A stretch of DNA of 64,000 nucleotides from positions 1 through 64,000 of the forward strand of contig CAYZJB010000011.1 of assembly GCA_964478735.1 (NCBI GenBank). The letters run 5' to 3'. Positions 45,891 to 54,167 of this stretch are shown one piece after another. The notes under the pieces are model-generated. The model had not been told where the DNA came from, made no database searches, and saw only the letters and a list, made by a program, of their open reading frames with translations. This stretch comes from CAYZJB01 sp964478735 (lineage in GTDB: Bacteria > CLD3 > SB21). Position numbers and translations under genes: made by a program. How positions within the stretch are numbered: position 1 is the stretch's first letter; every line of letters starts with the position of its first letter.

Positions 45891-47795
45891 TTAAACCGAT
45901 TCAATAATCCTCAACCACTCCGCAACCCCCCAGGCCTGGGCAATGCAGCCGCGCGGATGATACGGCGCATCGCCATCGAATATTTCCGAGACGGAACCGA
46001 TACAGGCTTCGTGAAGATGCGGAAGAAAATTGTCTACAACGGACTTGACCTCGCGATCGGCCGATTTGCCGCCGTACCGGCGGATCGCGTCGACGTAAGG
46101 TCCGAGCAGCCACGACCAGACGGTTCCTTGATGATAGGCGCCGTCGCGGGAACGTTGGTCGCCGCCATAACGTCCGATGTACTTCGGGTCGTCCTGCGCC
46201 AGGCTTCGCAGTCCGACGGGCGTGTAGAGTTTTTCACGGACGACGCGTAACACGCTTCTGGCTTTTATAGCCGTTAACAGCGGGAACGGCAGCGACAAAA
46301 CAAATATCTGATTCGGCCGAATCGAGGCGTCGTGAAAATCACCGTCGATCACGTCGTATAAATATTTGCCGTTCCAGAATGCGGCATTGAACGACGATTT
46401 TACACGGGCGGCTTTTTTGATTAAGGCGTCGGCATTTTTTCCGGCCGCCTTCAGCAGGTCGGCGAGAATCATCAGCGCGTTGTACCACAGGGTATTGATC
46501 TCAACCGGTTTTCCGGTTCGCGGCGTGACCACCCAGTCGCCGACCTTGGCATCCATCCACGTCAGTTGAACATCCTGTTCACCCGCGCGCAAGAGTCCGT
46601 CAGCATCGACACGGATTCCGTAACGGGTTCCACGTTCGTGCCAGTCAACGATATCGATCAGGATGGGTAATACTTCCTGCAAGACGAATTCCCTGTCCTT
46701 CGTTTCGAGGAAATATTTAAACACGGCCACGAAGAACCACAACGTCGCGTCGACGGTATTGTATTCCGGTGCTTCACCGGCGTCCGGATATCGATTGGGC
46801 AGCATGCCTTGATCGACGGAGCGGGCGAACGCCTGCAGGATCTTTTTAGCGTCAACGTAGCGCCGTGTCGTGAGAGTCAATCCAGGGAGCGCGATCATCG
46901 TGTCGCGGCCCCAGTCGGTGAACCAATGATATCCCGCGATGACGGTTTTCAGGTTCTGATCGCGTGCGACGATGAATTGATCGGCGGCCAGCGCCAGAAT
47001 CCTCCGTACGTTGCTTTTGATGCCGGTGATCAGGGCGTTACGCCGTTTCGTTTCCTGAGCAAGCAGAAGACGGCCCGATTTTCCTCCGGGATTTTCCGTG
47101 GAGAGAATCACGCTTATGACCGAACCCGAAGAGAGACGGCATTCAAAAACGCCCGGAGTGAATAAATCTTCCTGAAAATCCAGCCCGCGATACTGTTCGA
47201 CAGCGTATTCAAAGCGGTAATACCAGTTGAACTCAGGGTGAAACGACGAACCGGGAACGGCGATGTAAATGTCGGGCTGAAATTCTACGGGCCGGTATTT
47301 GAACACGCCGTCTTCGAACGAACCGTCGCGGCGTACGCCGTCGAACGCGTGTTGAAGGCTGTGGTAATCGCGGCAGGCATAAAAGGGGCGTAAGTACAGC
47401 GTAAACGCGCCGGATGCCTGGACCACGTCGTATTGAACGACGACCGTGTTTTCGCCATGGATCGCGGCAATGGTTTTTCGCAACACGACGCCGTCGGCTG
47501 CATATTGCCATTGTGGAAAAAGGTCGCGTTCAAACGATTGAATATGGACATGGCCGGCCGGATGGATGGCGCCGGGAAATCGGTTGGCGGCGAGATCGAT
47601 GGACTGGCCGTCGACGGACAACGTTTCGTCGAGTTTGGCAACCAGCACGGAGCGTACGACGGGGGGCCTGACCGCGGCCACGAGCAGGCCGTGGTATCGG
47701 CGTGTGTGAATGCCGGCAACCGTTCCGCTTGCCCATCCGCCGAGACCGTTGGTTTCCAGCCATTCGGTGCGGAGCAACTCGTTCAAATCTGTCAT
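45891..47795 (-). CDS. Glycogen debranching enzyme (amylo-alpha-1,6-glucosidase)
   Basis: A 634-residue enzyme with an N-terminal GDE_N domain (ETNGLGGWASGTVAGIHTRR, then YHGLLVAA) and a C-terminal (alpha/alpha)6 glucosidase domain. The latter has WFTDWGRDTMIALPG, NTVDATLWFF, DVQLTWMDAK, EINTLWYNALMIL and GAYHQGTVWSWLLGPY. It removes 1,6-linked branch glucose during glycogen breakdown. This short bacterial form lacks the separate transferase domain of the eukaryotic enzyme. It is preceded on its strand by gltA but separated from it by a terminator. Confidence 0.92.
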   Translation of the reverse strand: MTDLNELLRTEWLETNGLGGWASGTVAGIHTRRYHGLLVAAVRPPVVRSVLVAKLDETLSVDGQSIDLAANRFPGAIHPAGHVHIQSFERDLFPQWQYAADGVVLRKTIAAIHGENTVVVQYDVVQASGAFTLYLRPFYACRDYHSLQHAFDGVRRDGSFEDGVFKYRPVEFQPDIYIAVPGSSFHPEFNWYYRFEYAVEQYRGLDFQEDLFTPGVFECRLSSGSVISVILSTENPGGKSGRLLLAQETKRRNALITGIKSNVRRILALAADQFIVARDQNLKTVIAGYHWFTDWGRDTMIALPGLTLTTRRYVDAKKILQAFARSVDQGMLPNRYPDAGEAPEYNTVDATLWFFVAVFKYFLETKDREFVLQEVLPILIDIVDWHERGTRYGIRVDADGLLRAGEQDVQLTWMDAKVGDWVVTPRTGKPVEINTLWYNALMILADLLKAAGKNADALIKKAARVKSSFNAAFWNGKYLYDVIDGDFHDASIRPNQIFVLSLPFPLLTAIKARSVLRVVREKLYTPVGLRSLAQDDPKYIGRYGGDQRSRDGAYHQGTVWSWLLGPYVDAIRRYGGKSADREVKSVVDNFLPHLHEACIGSVSEIFDGDAPYHPRGCIAQAWGVAEWLRIIESV

Positions 47796-47810
47796 CGCGT
47801 ACCTGTGTTG

Positions 47811-47839
47811 AAAACAAAACGCCGGTCAGGGCCGGCGTT
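47811..47839 (-). terminator. Intrinsic terminator of gltA
   Basis: On the minus strand AACGCCGG pairs with CCGGCGTT (plus-strand 47832-47839 and 47818-47825) with a 6-nt loop, followed by TTTTGTTTT. It lies 25 bases after the gltA stop. Confidence 0.85.
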
Positions 47840-47864
47840 GCATCAGAAAACAATCGGAGCGAGG

Positions 47865-49157
47865 TTATTTCGCGCGTTTGTGGATCGGGACATACGGCCG
47901 CTCGACGGGGCCCGTGTAAATCTGCCGTGGACGGCCAATGCGGGTATCCGGCGACTCCATCATTTCCTTCCACTGCGCGATCCATCCCGGCATGCGGCCG
48001 ATCGCAAATAGTACGGTAAACATGTCCACGGGAAAACCCATGGCCTGGTAGATAATACCGCTGTAGAAATCGACGTTGGGATACAGCTTCTTTTCGATGA
48101 AGTATGGGTCTTTCAGCGCAATGTCTTCCAGTTTATGCGCGATGTCCAGCAGCGGATCGCTGATGTGGAGTTTGGCCAGAACTTTATCGCAGGTTTTTTT
48201 GATGATGACGGCACGCGGATCGAAGTTTTTGTACACGCGATGGCCGAATCCCATGAGACGGTAATTCGATTTTTTATCCTTCGCCATGTCGACGTACTTC
48301 TGGACGTTGCCGCCGTCGGCAAGGATCGTCTGCAGCATTTCGAGGACTTCCTGGTTGGCGCCGCCGTGCAGCGGTCCCCACAGCGCGCAGATCCCGGCGG
48401 AAATGGCCGCGAAAAGATTGGCCTGGCTGCTGCCGACCAGACGGACCGTCGACGTCGAGCAGTTTTGCTCGTGGTCCGCGTGCAGGATGAACAACTGATC
48501 CAGCGCCCGCTCGATGTCAGGATCGACTTCATACGGCTCGGCCGGTACCGCGAACATCAGATTCAAAAAATTCGCGCAGTAACTCAGCGCGTTGTTGGGA
48601 TACATCATCGGCTGGCCGATCGACTTTTTGTACGAATAGGCGGCGATCGTCGGAATTTTCGCGAGCAGCCGGTAGATCGACACCTCGACGTGTTCTTTGT
48701 TCAAGGGGTCGCTCGAGTCCTGGTAAAAGGTCGACAGCGAACACACGACGGAGGACAGCAGGGCCATCGGATGGGCGTCGCGGGGGTACGCGTCGTACAG
48801 TTTACGCAGCGATTCGTGTAGCATGGTATGGCGCGTGATGTGACGGCGGAAGACTTCCAGTTGGGCCTGGGAGGGCAACTCGCCGTAGATCAGGAGGTAA
48901 CTGACTTCCTGAAAGCTCGAGTGTTCACACAGATCTTGAATGTTGTATCCGCGGTATCGCAAAATGCCCTTGTCCCCGTCGATGAACGTGATCGCGCTCG
49001 TACACGAACCGGTGTTGCCGTATCCGTGATCGAGCGTGATCAGTCCGCTTTGTCCGCGCAGCTTGGCAATGTCGATGGCCTGTTCGTTTTCCGTGCCGGA
49101 CATGACCGGGAACTCCAACGTTTTATCGTCGTAATTCAGAATCGCTTTTTTGATCAT
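47865..49157 (-). CDS. gltA: Citrate synthase
   Basis: A 430-residue type II citrate synthase that condenses acetyl-CoA and oxaloacetate at the entry of the TCA cycle. Motifs are LDHGYGNTGSCTSAITFIDG near the start, ILHADHEQNCSTSTVR, GPLHGGANQEVL (active-site His), MGFGHRVYKNFDPRA (active-site His) and NVDFYSGIIYQAMG with the catalytic Asp. AAGGAG precedes the ATG. A probable promoter lies at 49216-49244. Confidence 0.97.
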   Translation of the reverse strand: MIKKAILNYDDKTLEFPVMSGTENEQAIDIAKLRGQSGLITLDHGYGNTGSCTSAITFIDGDKGILRYRGYNIQDLCEHSSFQEVSYLLIYGELPSQAQLEVFRRHITRHTMLHESLRKLYDAYPRDAHPMALLSSVVCSLSTFYQDSSDPLNKEHVEVSIYRLLAKIPTIAAYSYKKSIGQPMMYPNNALSYCANFLNLMFAVPAEPYEVDPDIERALDQLFILHADHEQNCSTSTVRLVGSSQANLFAAISAGICALWGPLHGGANQEVLEMLQTILADGGNVQKYVDMAKDKKSNYRLMGFGHRVYKNFDPRAVIIKKTCDKVLAKLHISDPLLDIAHKLEDIALKDPYFIEKKLYPNVDFYSGIIYQAMGFPVDMFTVLFAIGRMPGWIAQWKEMMESPDTRIGRPRQIYTGPVERPYVPIHKRAK

Positions 49158-49215
49158 GAGAACTCCTTATTCGCAGGTCTGTGGTCGAGTGGCGCGCTCA
49201 AGCGCGAAAAAACTT

Positions 49216-49244
49216 ACTAAAAGACCGCAGGATTGGCAAGTCAA
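49216..49244 (-). promoter_or_regulatory. Possible gltA promoter
   Basis: On the minus strand TTGACT (plus 49239-49244) and TTTAGT (plus 49216-49221) are 17 bases apart, about 60 bases before the gltA ATG. The -10 is weak. Confidence 0.4.
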
Positions 49245-49261
49245 ATGAAACCGCATCATTG

Positions 49262-49277
49262 TTGACACAGCTGTCAA
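49262..49277. promoter_or_regulatory. 16-bp palindrome upstream of gltA
   Basis: TTGACA and TGTCAA flank CAGC in a 6-4-6 perfect inverted repeat. It lies about 18 bases upstream of the possible gltA -35, where an activator could bind. Chance occurrence is possible. Confidence 0.35.
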
Positions 49278-49320
49278 ATTACACCCCAGACAATTTAGCT
49301 TCAATTTAAGATTGCACGCC

Positions 49321-49690
49321 TCACGGTGAACCTTCCTTGGGTAACTTTTGTACAGTCAGACAGTACGGCATCAAATGTGCCCTTAAGGATCCGTTAACGT
49401 CGCTACGGTTGGTCACGATGGCCGCTCCATTGATTGAATACGCAATGATGGCCGATTCTTGCCCAACGGATTTCTTGTGAAAAAGTATGGCGGGGTACGC
49501 TGTTAATTGGATCGTGTCGGCTGCTGATGTTCCCAAATAAAGAGTAAATGATTCGACGTTGTCCTTTGGCAAAGCCCGTTCCCCATGGACGCATGAAAAT
49601 AAGAATGACGATTGACCGTCAAAAATAGCGTTTCAAAAATAATTCCCTCTGCTGACCATTGCCTTTCATTCAGGAAAAGTTCAATCACAG
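49321..49690 (-). pseudogene. Probable decayed small protein gene in the gltA-sensor kinase spacer
   Basis: The 627-base spacer between gltA and the kinase gene holds one stretch that reads like protein on the minus strand, but in two frames. From about 49690 the frame gives VIELFLNERQWSAEG and then loses sense. From about 49635 the neighbouring frame gives AIFDGQSSFLFSCVHGE, then SFTLYLGTSAADTIQLTA and SLRAHLMPYCLTVQKL to a stop at 49321. Joining the two needs one frameshift. The pattern of short beta strands and ending recalls small exported Bacteroidota proteins, but I do not recognise the family. It could be two chance frames. Confidence 0.3.
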
Positions 49691-49784
49691 ACGTGTCCTA
49701 CTGTATTCGATCGCAACTAATACGCTGCATTTCAAGTATCGCATCACCTGGTCGTAGAAAGGACAATTTTGAACGTTTGGCATT

Positions 49785-52700
49785 TTACCCCGCGCGCTTC
49801 GTCGGCAGCGTGATTTTGAACTCCGTTCCTTCTCCTTCCTTGCTGTCGAAAAAGATCGTGCCTTTGTGGTTTTCGATGATCTTGAAGGATATCGACAGCC
49901 CTAATCCCGTGCCGCGGCCGACGGGCTTGGTGGTAAAAAACGGGTCGAAGATTTTGGGTTGAATGGCTTCCGGGATGCCGACGCCGTTGTCGCGGATGCT
50001 GATTAGAATATTATTGACGCCCGCCACCGTCCGAATCCAGATGTCGCCCTGGCCCTCGATCGCCTGAATGGAATTCGTGAGAATATTCATCAGGACCTGA
50101 TTGATGTGTCCCGGGTTGCACAACACGCGCGGCAGCGGGCTGTAGTCGCGATGGATATGGACGCGGGTTTTGTATTCGCTCTTCAGAATGTTCAACGTGC
50201 TGTCGAGGCTTTCGTTGATGTCGACTTCTTTGTACTGGGATTCGTCCAGGCGTGAAAAATTCCGGAGGTCTTCGACGATTTTTTGCGTGCGCTCGACGCC
50301 GTCCTTCATCTCACTGACGACGGCGGGTAGGTCATTGAGAAACCGGTCGAATTTGGTGGATTCGATCAGTTTGTCGATCTCCTCCAGCCGTGTGGCAAAT
50401 TCGCGATGTCGCTCGTCGTCGATGGTTTTAAAAGAATCGTAAAAGTCGAACACGTCGGAAAAAGACTGATACAGCTTTTGAATGTCCTTCACGCGTTTGT
50501 CCAAATAGGCGATGTTGGCTTTGACGTACGCCACGGGGTTGTTGATTTCGTGCGCCACGCCGGCGACGAGCTGGCCCAGCGACGCCATTTTTTCACTGTG
50601 AACGAGATGCATCTGCGTTTCCTGCAGTTCGCGCAACAGGCGTTCGGCGTTTTCTTTTTCTCGAATCAACTGTCGCGTGCGAGTGATGACTTTCTTTTCC
50701 AGTTCCGCCGTTCGCTGGCTGACCGTTGCCACGCGAAAACGATAGACCGTAAAAGCCGTGAGGCCGACGAGCGTGACGATGAAGAGGATGAACCACCACG
50801 TTTTCCAGAACGGCGTCAGGATCGAAAAGCGGCAGATCGCCGGTATCGACCATCCGCCCTGTCCGTTGTTGGCCTGAACTTCGAAGGCGTATTCGCCGGG
50901 ATCGAGATTGGTATACCGTACATGCGTTTCAAACGTAACGGGCGTCCAATCGGCTTCAAACCCGATCAACCGGTAGCGAAATCGAACGTCTTCTTCGGAC
51001 ACGAACGATGGACAGGCGAAAGAAAACGCCACGTTGTTTTGAAGATGGGAAAGTTCGCCGGTGGACCCGAACAAACCTTCGTCGGATCGAAGAAAGGGTT
51101 CCAGCGTCCTACCCGTAAATGCAGAAGAGAATTTCTGTGTTGCGTCCTCGGCGGTGAATGCGATCAAAAAAACGCGCGGGGCGGCTTGCGAAGGACTCGG
51201 CGTGTTTTGAAGGGGAAGCGTGGTCAGTCCTTTTCCGGTACCGATCCATAATCGAGTACCGTCGGAAACGAGCGAGTTATGAGTCGTCACTTCGTTATCG
51301 GTCAGCCCGCGGCGACGATTGAACGTCCGAAGGATCGTCCCGTCGCGGGCGTCCATTTGCTGCAGGCCGCTGTTGCCGCCGATCCAGAGCAGGCCTCGGT
51401 TGTCAAAAACAAGAGCGCTCACGGAATTATCCAGCAGACCGTCTTGAGTCGTGAAGTGGTGGAGGCGGTCGCGCAACTCCTTTGGCGGTTCAGTGGGCCA
51501 GTCGGACACCCGCATGCGTGTCAAACCACGCTCAGTGCCGAACCACAAATGGCCTCTGCCGTCGTCGCCGATCGACATGACGACGTTGTCGATGAGGCCG
51601 TGATGACGCGTAAACGCGTCGAACCGGTCGCGCGACGGATCATATAATGCCAGACCGCCGCCGATCGTTCCGATCCACAATCGCTGCTGCGCGTCTTCGA
51701 AGATACACCACCCGGTATGGTTGATGAGACCGTGTGAGGTATTGTACAGCTTGATGACCGGTCTGCCGTCCCCTGACCAGTCGATCCGTCCGATACCCCG
51801 GTCGGTGCTCACAAACCACAGTCGCCCGAGGTGATCGAGATAGACATCCGGAATCCAGTTGTTCCCGATAACAGGTTCGTGATCGAAATTGTAATAATAA
51901 AAATCGCCGAAAATCTGGCCACGGCTGATCAGGTACTGACGCTTCTGGCGATCTGCGGATGACAGGGCGGGAGGTTCTGTGCGCGCGATCAGGACCGCCA
52001 TTCCAGAGGAGGTTCCCAGCCACAGGATCCCTGCGGAATCCGACTCGATGTCCCAGATATTGGAATGCTGGAGACCGGAGTAAGTGCGGAATCGACCCGA
52101 GGGTTCCATCGCGCCCAACCCCACGGGCGTGCCGATGTATAACGTTCCGTTCCATCCCCGGGCGAGTGCGACGACCGTATTGTCGATCAATCCATCTCTC
52201 GTGTAATACTGCAGAATGTCCTGAGAAACCAGTTTCGCGGCGCCGCGAGTGACGGTTCCGAACCACATGTTGCCCTCACGGTCTTCGTGCACGGTATAAA
52301 ATTGCCGCGTCGGAAACCCGTTGGCTTCACTGAATAATTGATACCCGACAGCATCCGGGCGGTCGTCGAGCCGAAACGCTCCGGATTCCGTCGAGACCCA
52401 GATATTCCCCGACCGGTCTTCGGAAACGGAATTGATCTCCGGCCATGACAGACCAGGGGGGCGTACCGGTCGAATGATTCCGTCCGTCCACACAGCGAGA
52501 CCTTCAGCCGTTGCGATCCACAATCGGCCGTCCCGTCCCGCGTGTACATCGAAGACGCGATTCGAGGGCAAACCATCGGCGGTAGACCATTGACGGGTCC
52601 TGAGTACGGGTTTCTGATATTCGATCTGGACCAGCCCCTCCGGCGTTCCCAAAAAAATAAGCGAATTCAGAGACCCGACGCTATACAGGATCGACGACGG

Positions 52701-53180
52701 CAGACCGTCCGATTCCGTAAACGTGACAAAACGTCGTTCGTCTTTCAAATAGAGGCTCAAACCGCCCGCCGTGGCAAACCATAAATGGCCCGACGCATCT
52801 TCGGCGATCTGTCGTACGATGCCTCGGCCCAGACCATCCTCGACGGAAAAGGAGACAAATGAATCGAGTGCGGTAAAATATCGGTTCACGCCCTCGTCGG
52901 TCGCGCACCAGAGATTTCCATCGGACGCGATGTGGACGTCGCGGACGACGTTGCTCGTCAGGCCGTGTTCTTTTTTGAAATTCCGAAATCTTCGACCGTC
53001 GTACCGGCTCAGACCGCCGGCGGTTGCAAACCACATGTAACCGAACGTATCCTGAGCGATCGAAAAAACCTGATTCTGTGGAAGTCCTTCTTCCGACGAA
53101 TAGGATTTGACGAAATAACTCTGGCCGGCGGCTGACGTCGCGATGGCAAGGCTCAGGCTAAGGGTGCGCAGCAGGGTCAT
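49785..53180 (-). CDS. Two-component propeller sensor histidine kinase
   Basis: From the ATG at 53180, which overlaps the nth stop as ATGA, this is a 1131-residue protein. A signal peptide (MTLLRTLSLSLAIATSAAG) comes first. A periplasmic double propeller of Reg_prop repeats follows (such as GYMWFATAGGLSRYDG, GNLWCATDEGVNRY, GHLWFGTERGLTRM), then a Y_Y_Y domain (FRYRLIGFEADW, YTNLDPGEYAFEVQA), one membrane helix (WWFILFIVTLVGLTAF) and a kinase. The kinase has the H-box ASLGQLVAGVAHEINNPVA, N-box LMNILTNSIQAIEG and DNGVGIPEAIQPKIFDPFF. Unlike many relatives it has no receiver or DNA-binding domain. In Bacteroidota such sensors detect polysaccharide breakdown products. Confidence 0.92.
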   Translation of the reverse strand: MTLLRTLSLSLAIATSAAGQSYFVKSYSSEEGLPQNQVFSIAQDTFGYMWFATAGGLSRYDGRRFRNFKKEHGLTSNVVRDVHIASDGNLWCATDEGVNRYFTALDSFVSFSVEDGLGRGIVRQIAEDASGHLWFATAGGLSLYLKDERRFVTFTESDGLPSSILYSVGSLNSLIFLGTPEGLVQIEYQKPVLRTRQWSTADGLPSNRVFDVHAGRDGRLWIATAEGLAVWTDGIIRPVRPPGLSWPEINSVSEDRSGNIWVSTESGAFRLDDRPDAVGYQLFSEANGFPTRQFYTVHEDREGNMWFGTVTRGAAKLVSQDILQYYTRDGLIDNTVVALARGWNGTLYIGTPVGLGAMEPSGRFRTYSGLQHSNIWDIESDSAGILWLGTSSGMAVLIARTEPPALSSADRQKRQYLISRGQIFGDFYYYNFDHEPVIGNNWIPDVYLDHLGRLWFVSTDRGIGRIDWSGDGRPVIKLYNTSHGLINHTGWCIFEDAQQRLWIGTIGGGLALYDPSRDRFDAFTRHHGLIDNVVMSIGDDGRGHLWFGTERGLTRMRVSDWPTEPPKELRDRLHHFTTQDGLLDNSVSALVFDNRGLLWIGGNSGLQQMDARDGTILRTFNRRRGLTDNEVTTHNSLVSDGTRLWIGTGKGLTTLPLQNTPSPSQAAPRVFLIAFTAEDATQKFSSAFTGRTLEPFLRSDEGLFGSTGELSHLQNNVAFSFACPSFVSEEDVRFRYRLIGFEADWTPVTFETHVRYTNLDPGEYAFEVQANNGQGGWSIPAICRFSILTPFWKTWWFILFIVTLVGLTAFTVYRFRVATVSQRTAELEKKVITRTRQLIREKENAERLLRELQETQMHLVHSEKMASLGQLVAGVAHEINNPVAYVKANIAYLDKRVKDIQKLYQSFSDVFDFYDSFKTIDDERHREFATRLEEIDKLIESTKFDRFLNDLPAVVSEMKDGVERTQKIVEDLRNFSRLDESQYKEVDINESLDSTLNILKSEYKTRVHIHRDYSPLPRVLCNPGHINQVLMNILTNSIQAIEGQGDIWIRTVAGVNNILISIRDNGVGIPEAIQPKIFDPFFTTKPVGRGTGLGLSISFKIIENHKGTIFFDSKEGEGTEFKITLPTKRAG

Positions 53181-53818
53181 AACCGTGAAGACGGGCAGTC
53201 TTTTTCGATCGGACATTCACGGCATTTCGGGCGACGGGCGATGCAGGTCTGGCGTCCGTGTTCACCGATAAGGTGGGCCGTGAACGTCCATTCTTTTTTT
53301 GGCAGAAGCTTCATCAGGTCGGTCTCGATACGGGTTGCATCGCGCGAGTCGGTCCATTTCAAAAGATGGGCGATGCGCGCGACGTGCGTGTCGACCACCA
53401 CCGCGGGGTGTCCGAAAATCGTACCGCGAATGACGTTGGCGGTTTTACGTCCGACGCCGGGCAACGCCGTGAGTTCGTTCATATCGGATGGCACGGTCCC
53501 GTTATGGCGATCCAGTATCAGCCGTGCCGTCGATTGGAGGTGACGCGTTTTTTGTCGAAAGAGGCCCGTCGGTTTGATCAGCCCTTCGACAAGATCGCGC
53601 GGTGCGGAGGCCAGGTCCTCAGCCGTTGGCAGACGCTCAAACAACACATGACCCACCTCATTCACCCGTTCATCCGTGGACTGGGCCGAGAGAATGGTTT
53701 TCACAAGCAGTTCAAAGGGGCTACGATACGTCAGACGGCAGGCCGCGTTCGGAAATCGTTTTTTGAGTTTTCTGAGTATTCGAACAGCCCGCTGACGCCT
53801 AACTTCCAGAGGCTCCAT
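53177..53818 (-). CDS. nth: Endonuclease III
   Basis: A 213-residue base-excision glycosylase and AP lyase for oxidised pyrimidines. The helix-hairpin-helix LPGVGRKTANV contains the catalytic lysine, VVDTHVARI holds the catalytic aspartate, and a C-terminal [4Fe-4S] loop reads CIARRPKCRECPIEKDC. Early FELLVKTILSAQSTDERVN is typical of the family. Its stop overlaps the propeller kinase start (ATGA), an unexpected partner. Confidence 0.96.
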   Translation of the reverse strand: MEPLEVRRQRAVRILRKLKKRFPNAACRLTYRSPFELLVKTILSAQSTDERVNEVGHVLFERLPTAEDLASAPRDLVEGLIKPTGLFRQKTRHLQSTARLILDRHNGTVPSDMNELTALPGVGRKTANVIRGTIFGHPAVVVDTHVARIAHLLKWTDSRDATRIETDLMKLLPKKEWTFTAHLIGEHGRQTCIARRPKCRECPIEKDCPSSRL

Positions 53819-54036
53819 CCTGTTTCCACATTCGCGTGCGACGACAATATAAAACAGAAGATAGCGGACTGTCTACAAGATTCTTGATCGTTAGAATCTC
53901 CAGGAAAGCCGAGTTAATTCCGCAACGTTGGTTGTGAGTTAACTAACGATTACGGTGATTAGACGCTGTATCCTATCCTATCCGTAACATCTACGTTTTT
54001 TGCGTAGATGTTTTGTAAGTTTTTTCTTCATGCGGC
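53819..54036. other. Intergenic region upstream of nth, no gene seen
   Basis: Together with the adjacent repeat element this makes a 349-base spacer without a gene. Besides the hairpin at 53986-54012 it holds an AGTTAACT palindrome near 53937 and AT-rich sequence; no coding frame or RNA gene was seen. Confidence 0.6.
53986..54012. repeat. 10-bp perfect hairpin
   Basis: AACATCTACG (53986-53995) and CGTAGATGTT (54003-54012) form a perfect stem with a TTTTTTG loop. It lies between smc and nth and next to the palindromic element; a transcription stop after smc is possible, although the minus strand shows no T run after the stem. Confidence 0.5.
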
Positions 54037-54151
54037 TTGAAAAAGTCTGAAAGGCATCGCATTAGTCACCCCGAACTCTTTCGGGGTTTCTTAAATCTGA
54101 ACTTAGAATTATGCTACAGACCCTGAAACACGTTCAGGGTGACTTTTTCAA
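54037..54151. mobile_element. 115-bp MITE/REP-like palindromic element
   Basis: Exact 11-bp terminal inverted repeats TTGAAAAAGTC (54037-54047) and GACTTTTTCAA (54141-54151) bound a segment with two perfect internal hairpins: ACCCCGAA/TTCGGGGT (54068-54087) and ACCCTGAA/TTCAGGGT (54120-54140). The second, read on the minus strand, contains TCACCCTGAACGTGTTTCAG, a sort of sequence I have seen as a dispersed repeat in other bacterial genomes. No coding frame is inside. It sits 17 bases downstream of the smc stop, a typical spot for such elements. Confidence 0.6.
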
Positions 54152-54167
54152 CAACCTGCTAGCCGAA

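Noticed and set aside
54068..54140. CRISPR repeats
   Set aside because: Only two unlike hairpins are present, with no regular spacers; the terminal inverted repeats point to a MITE-like element.
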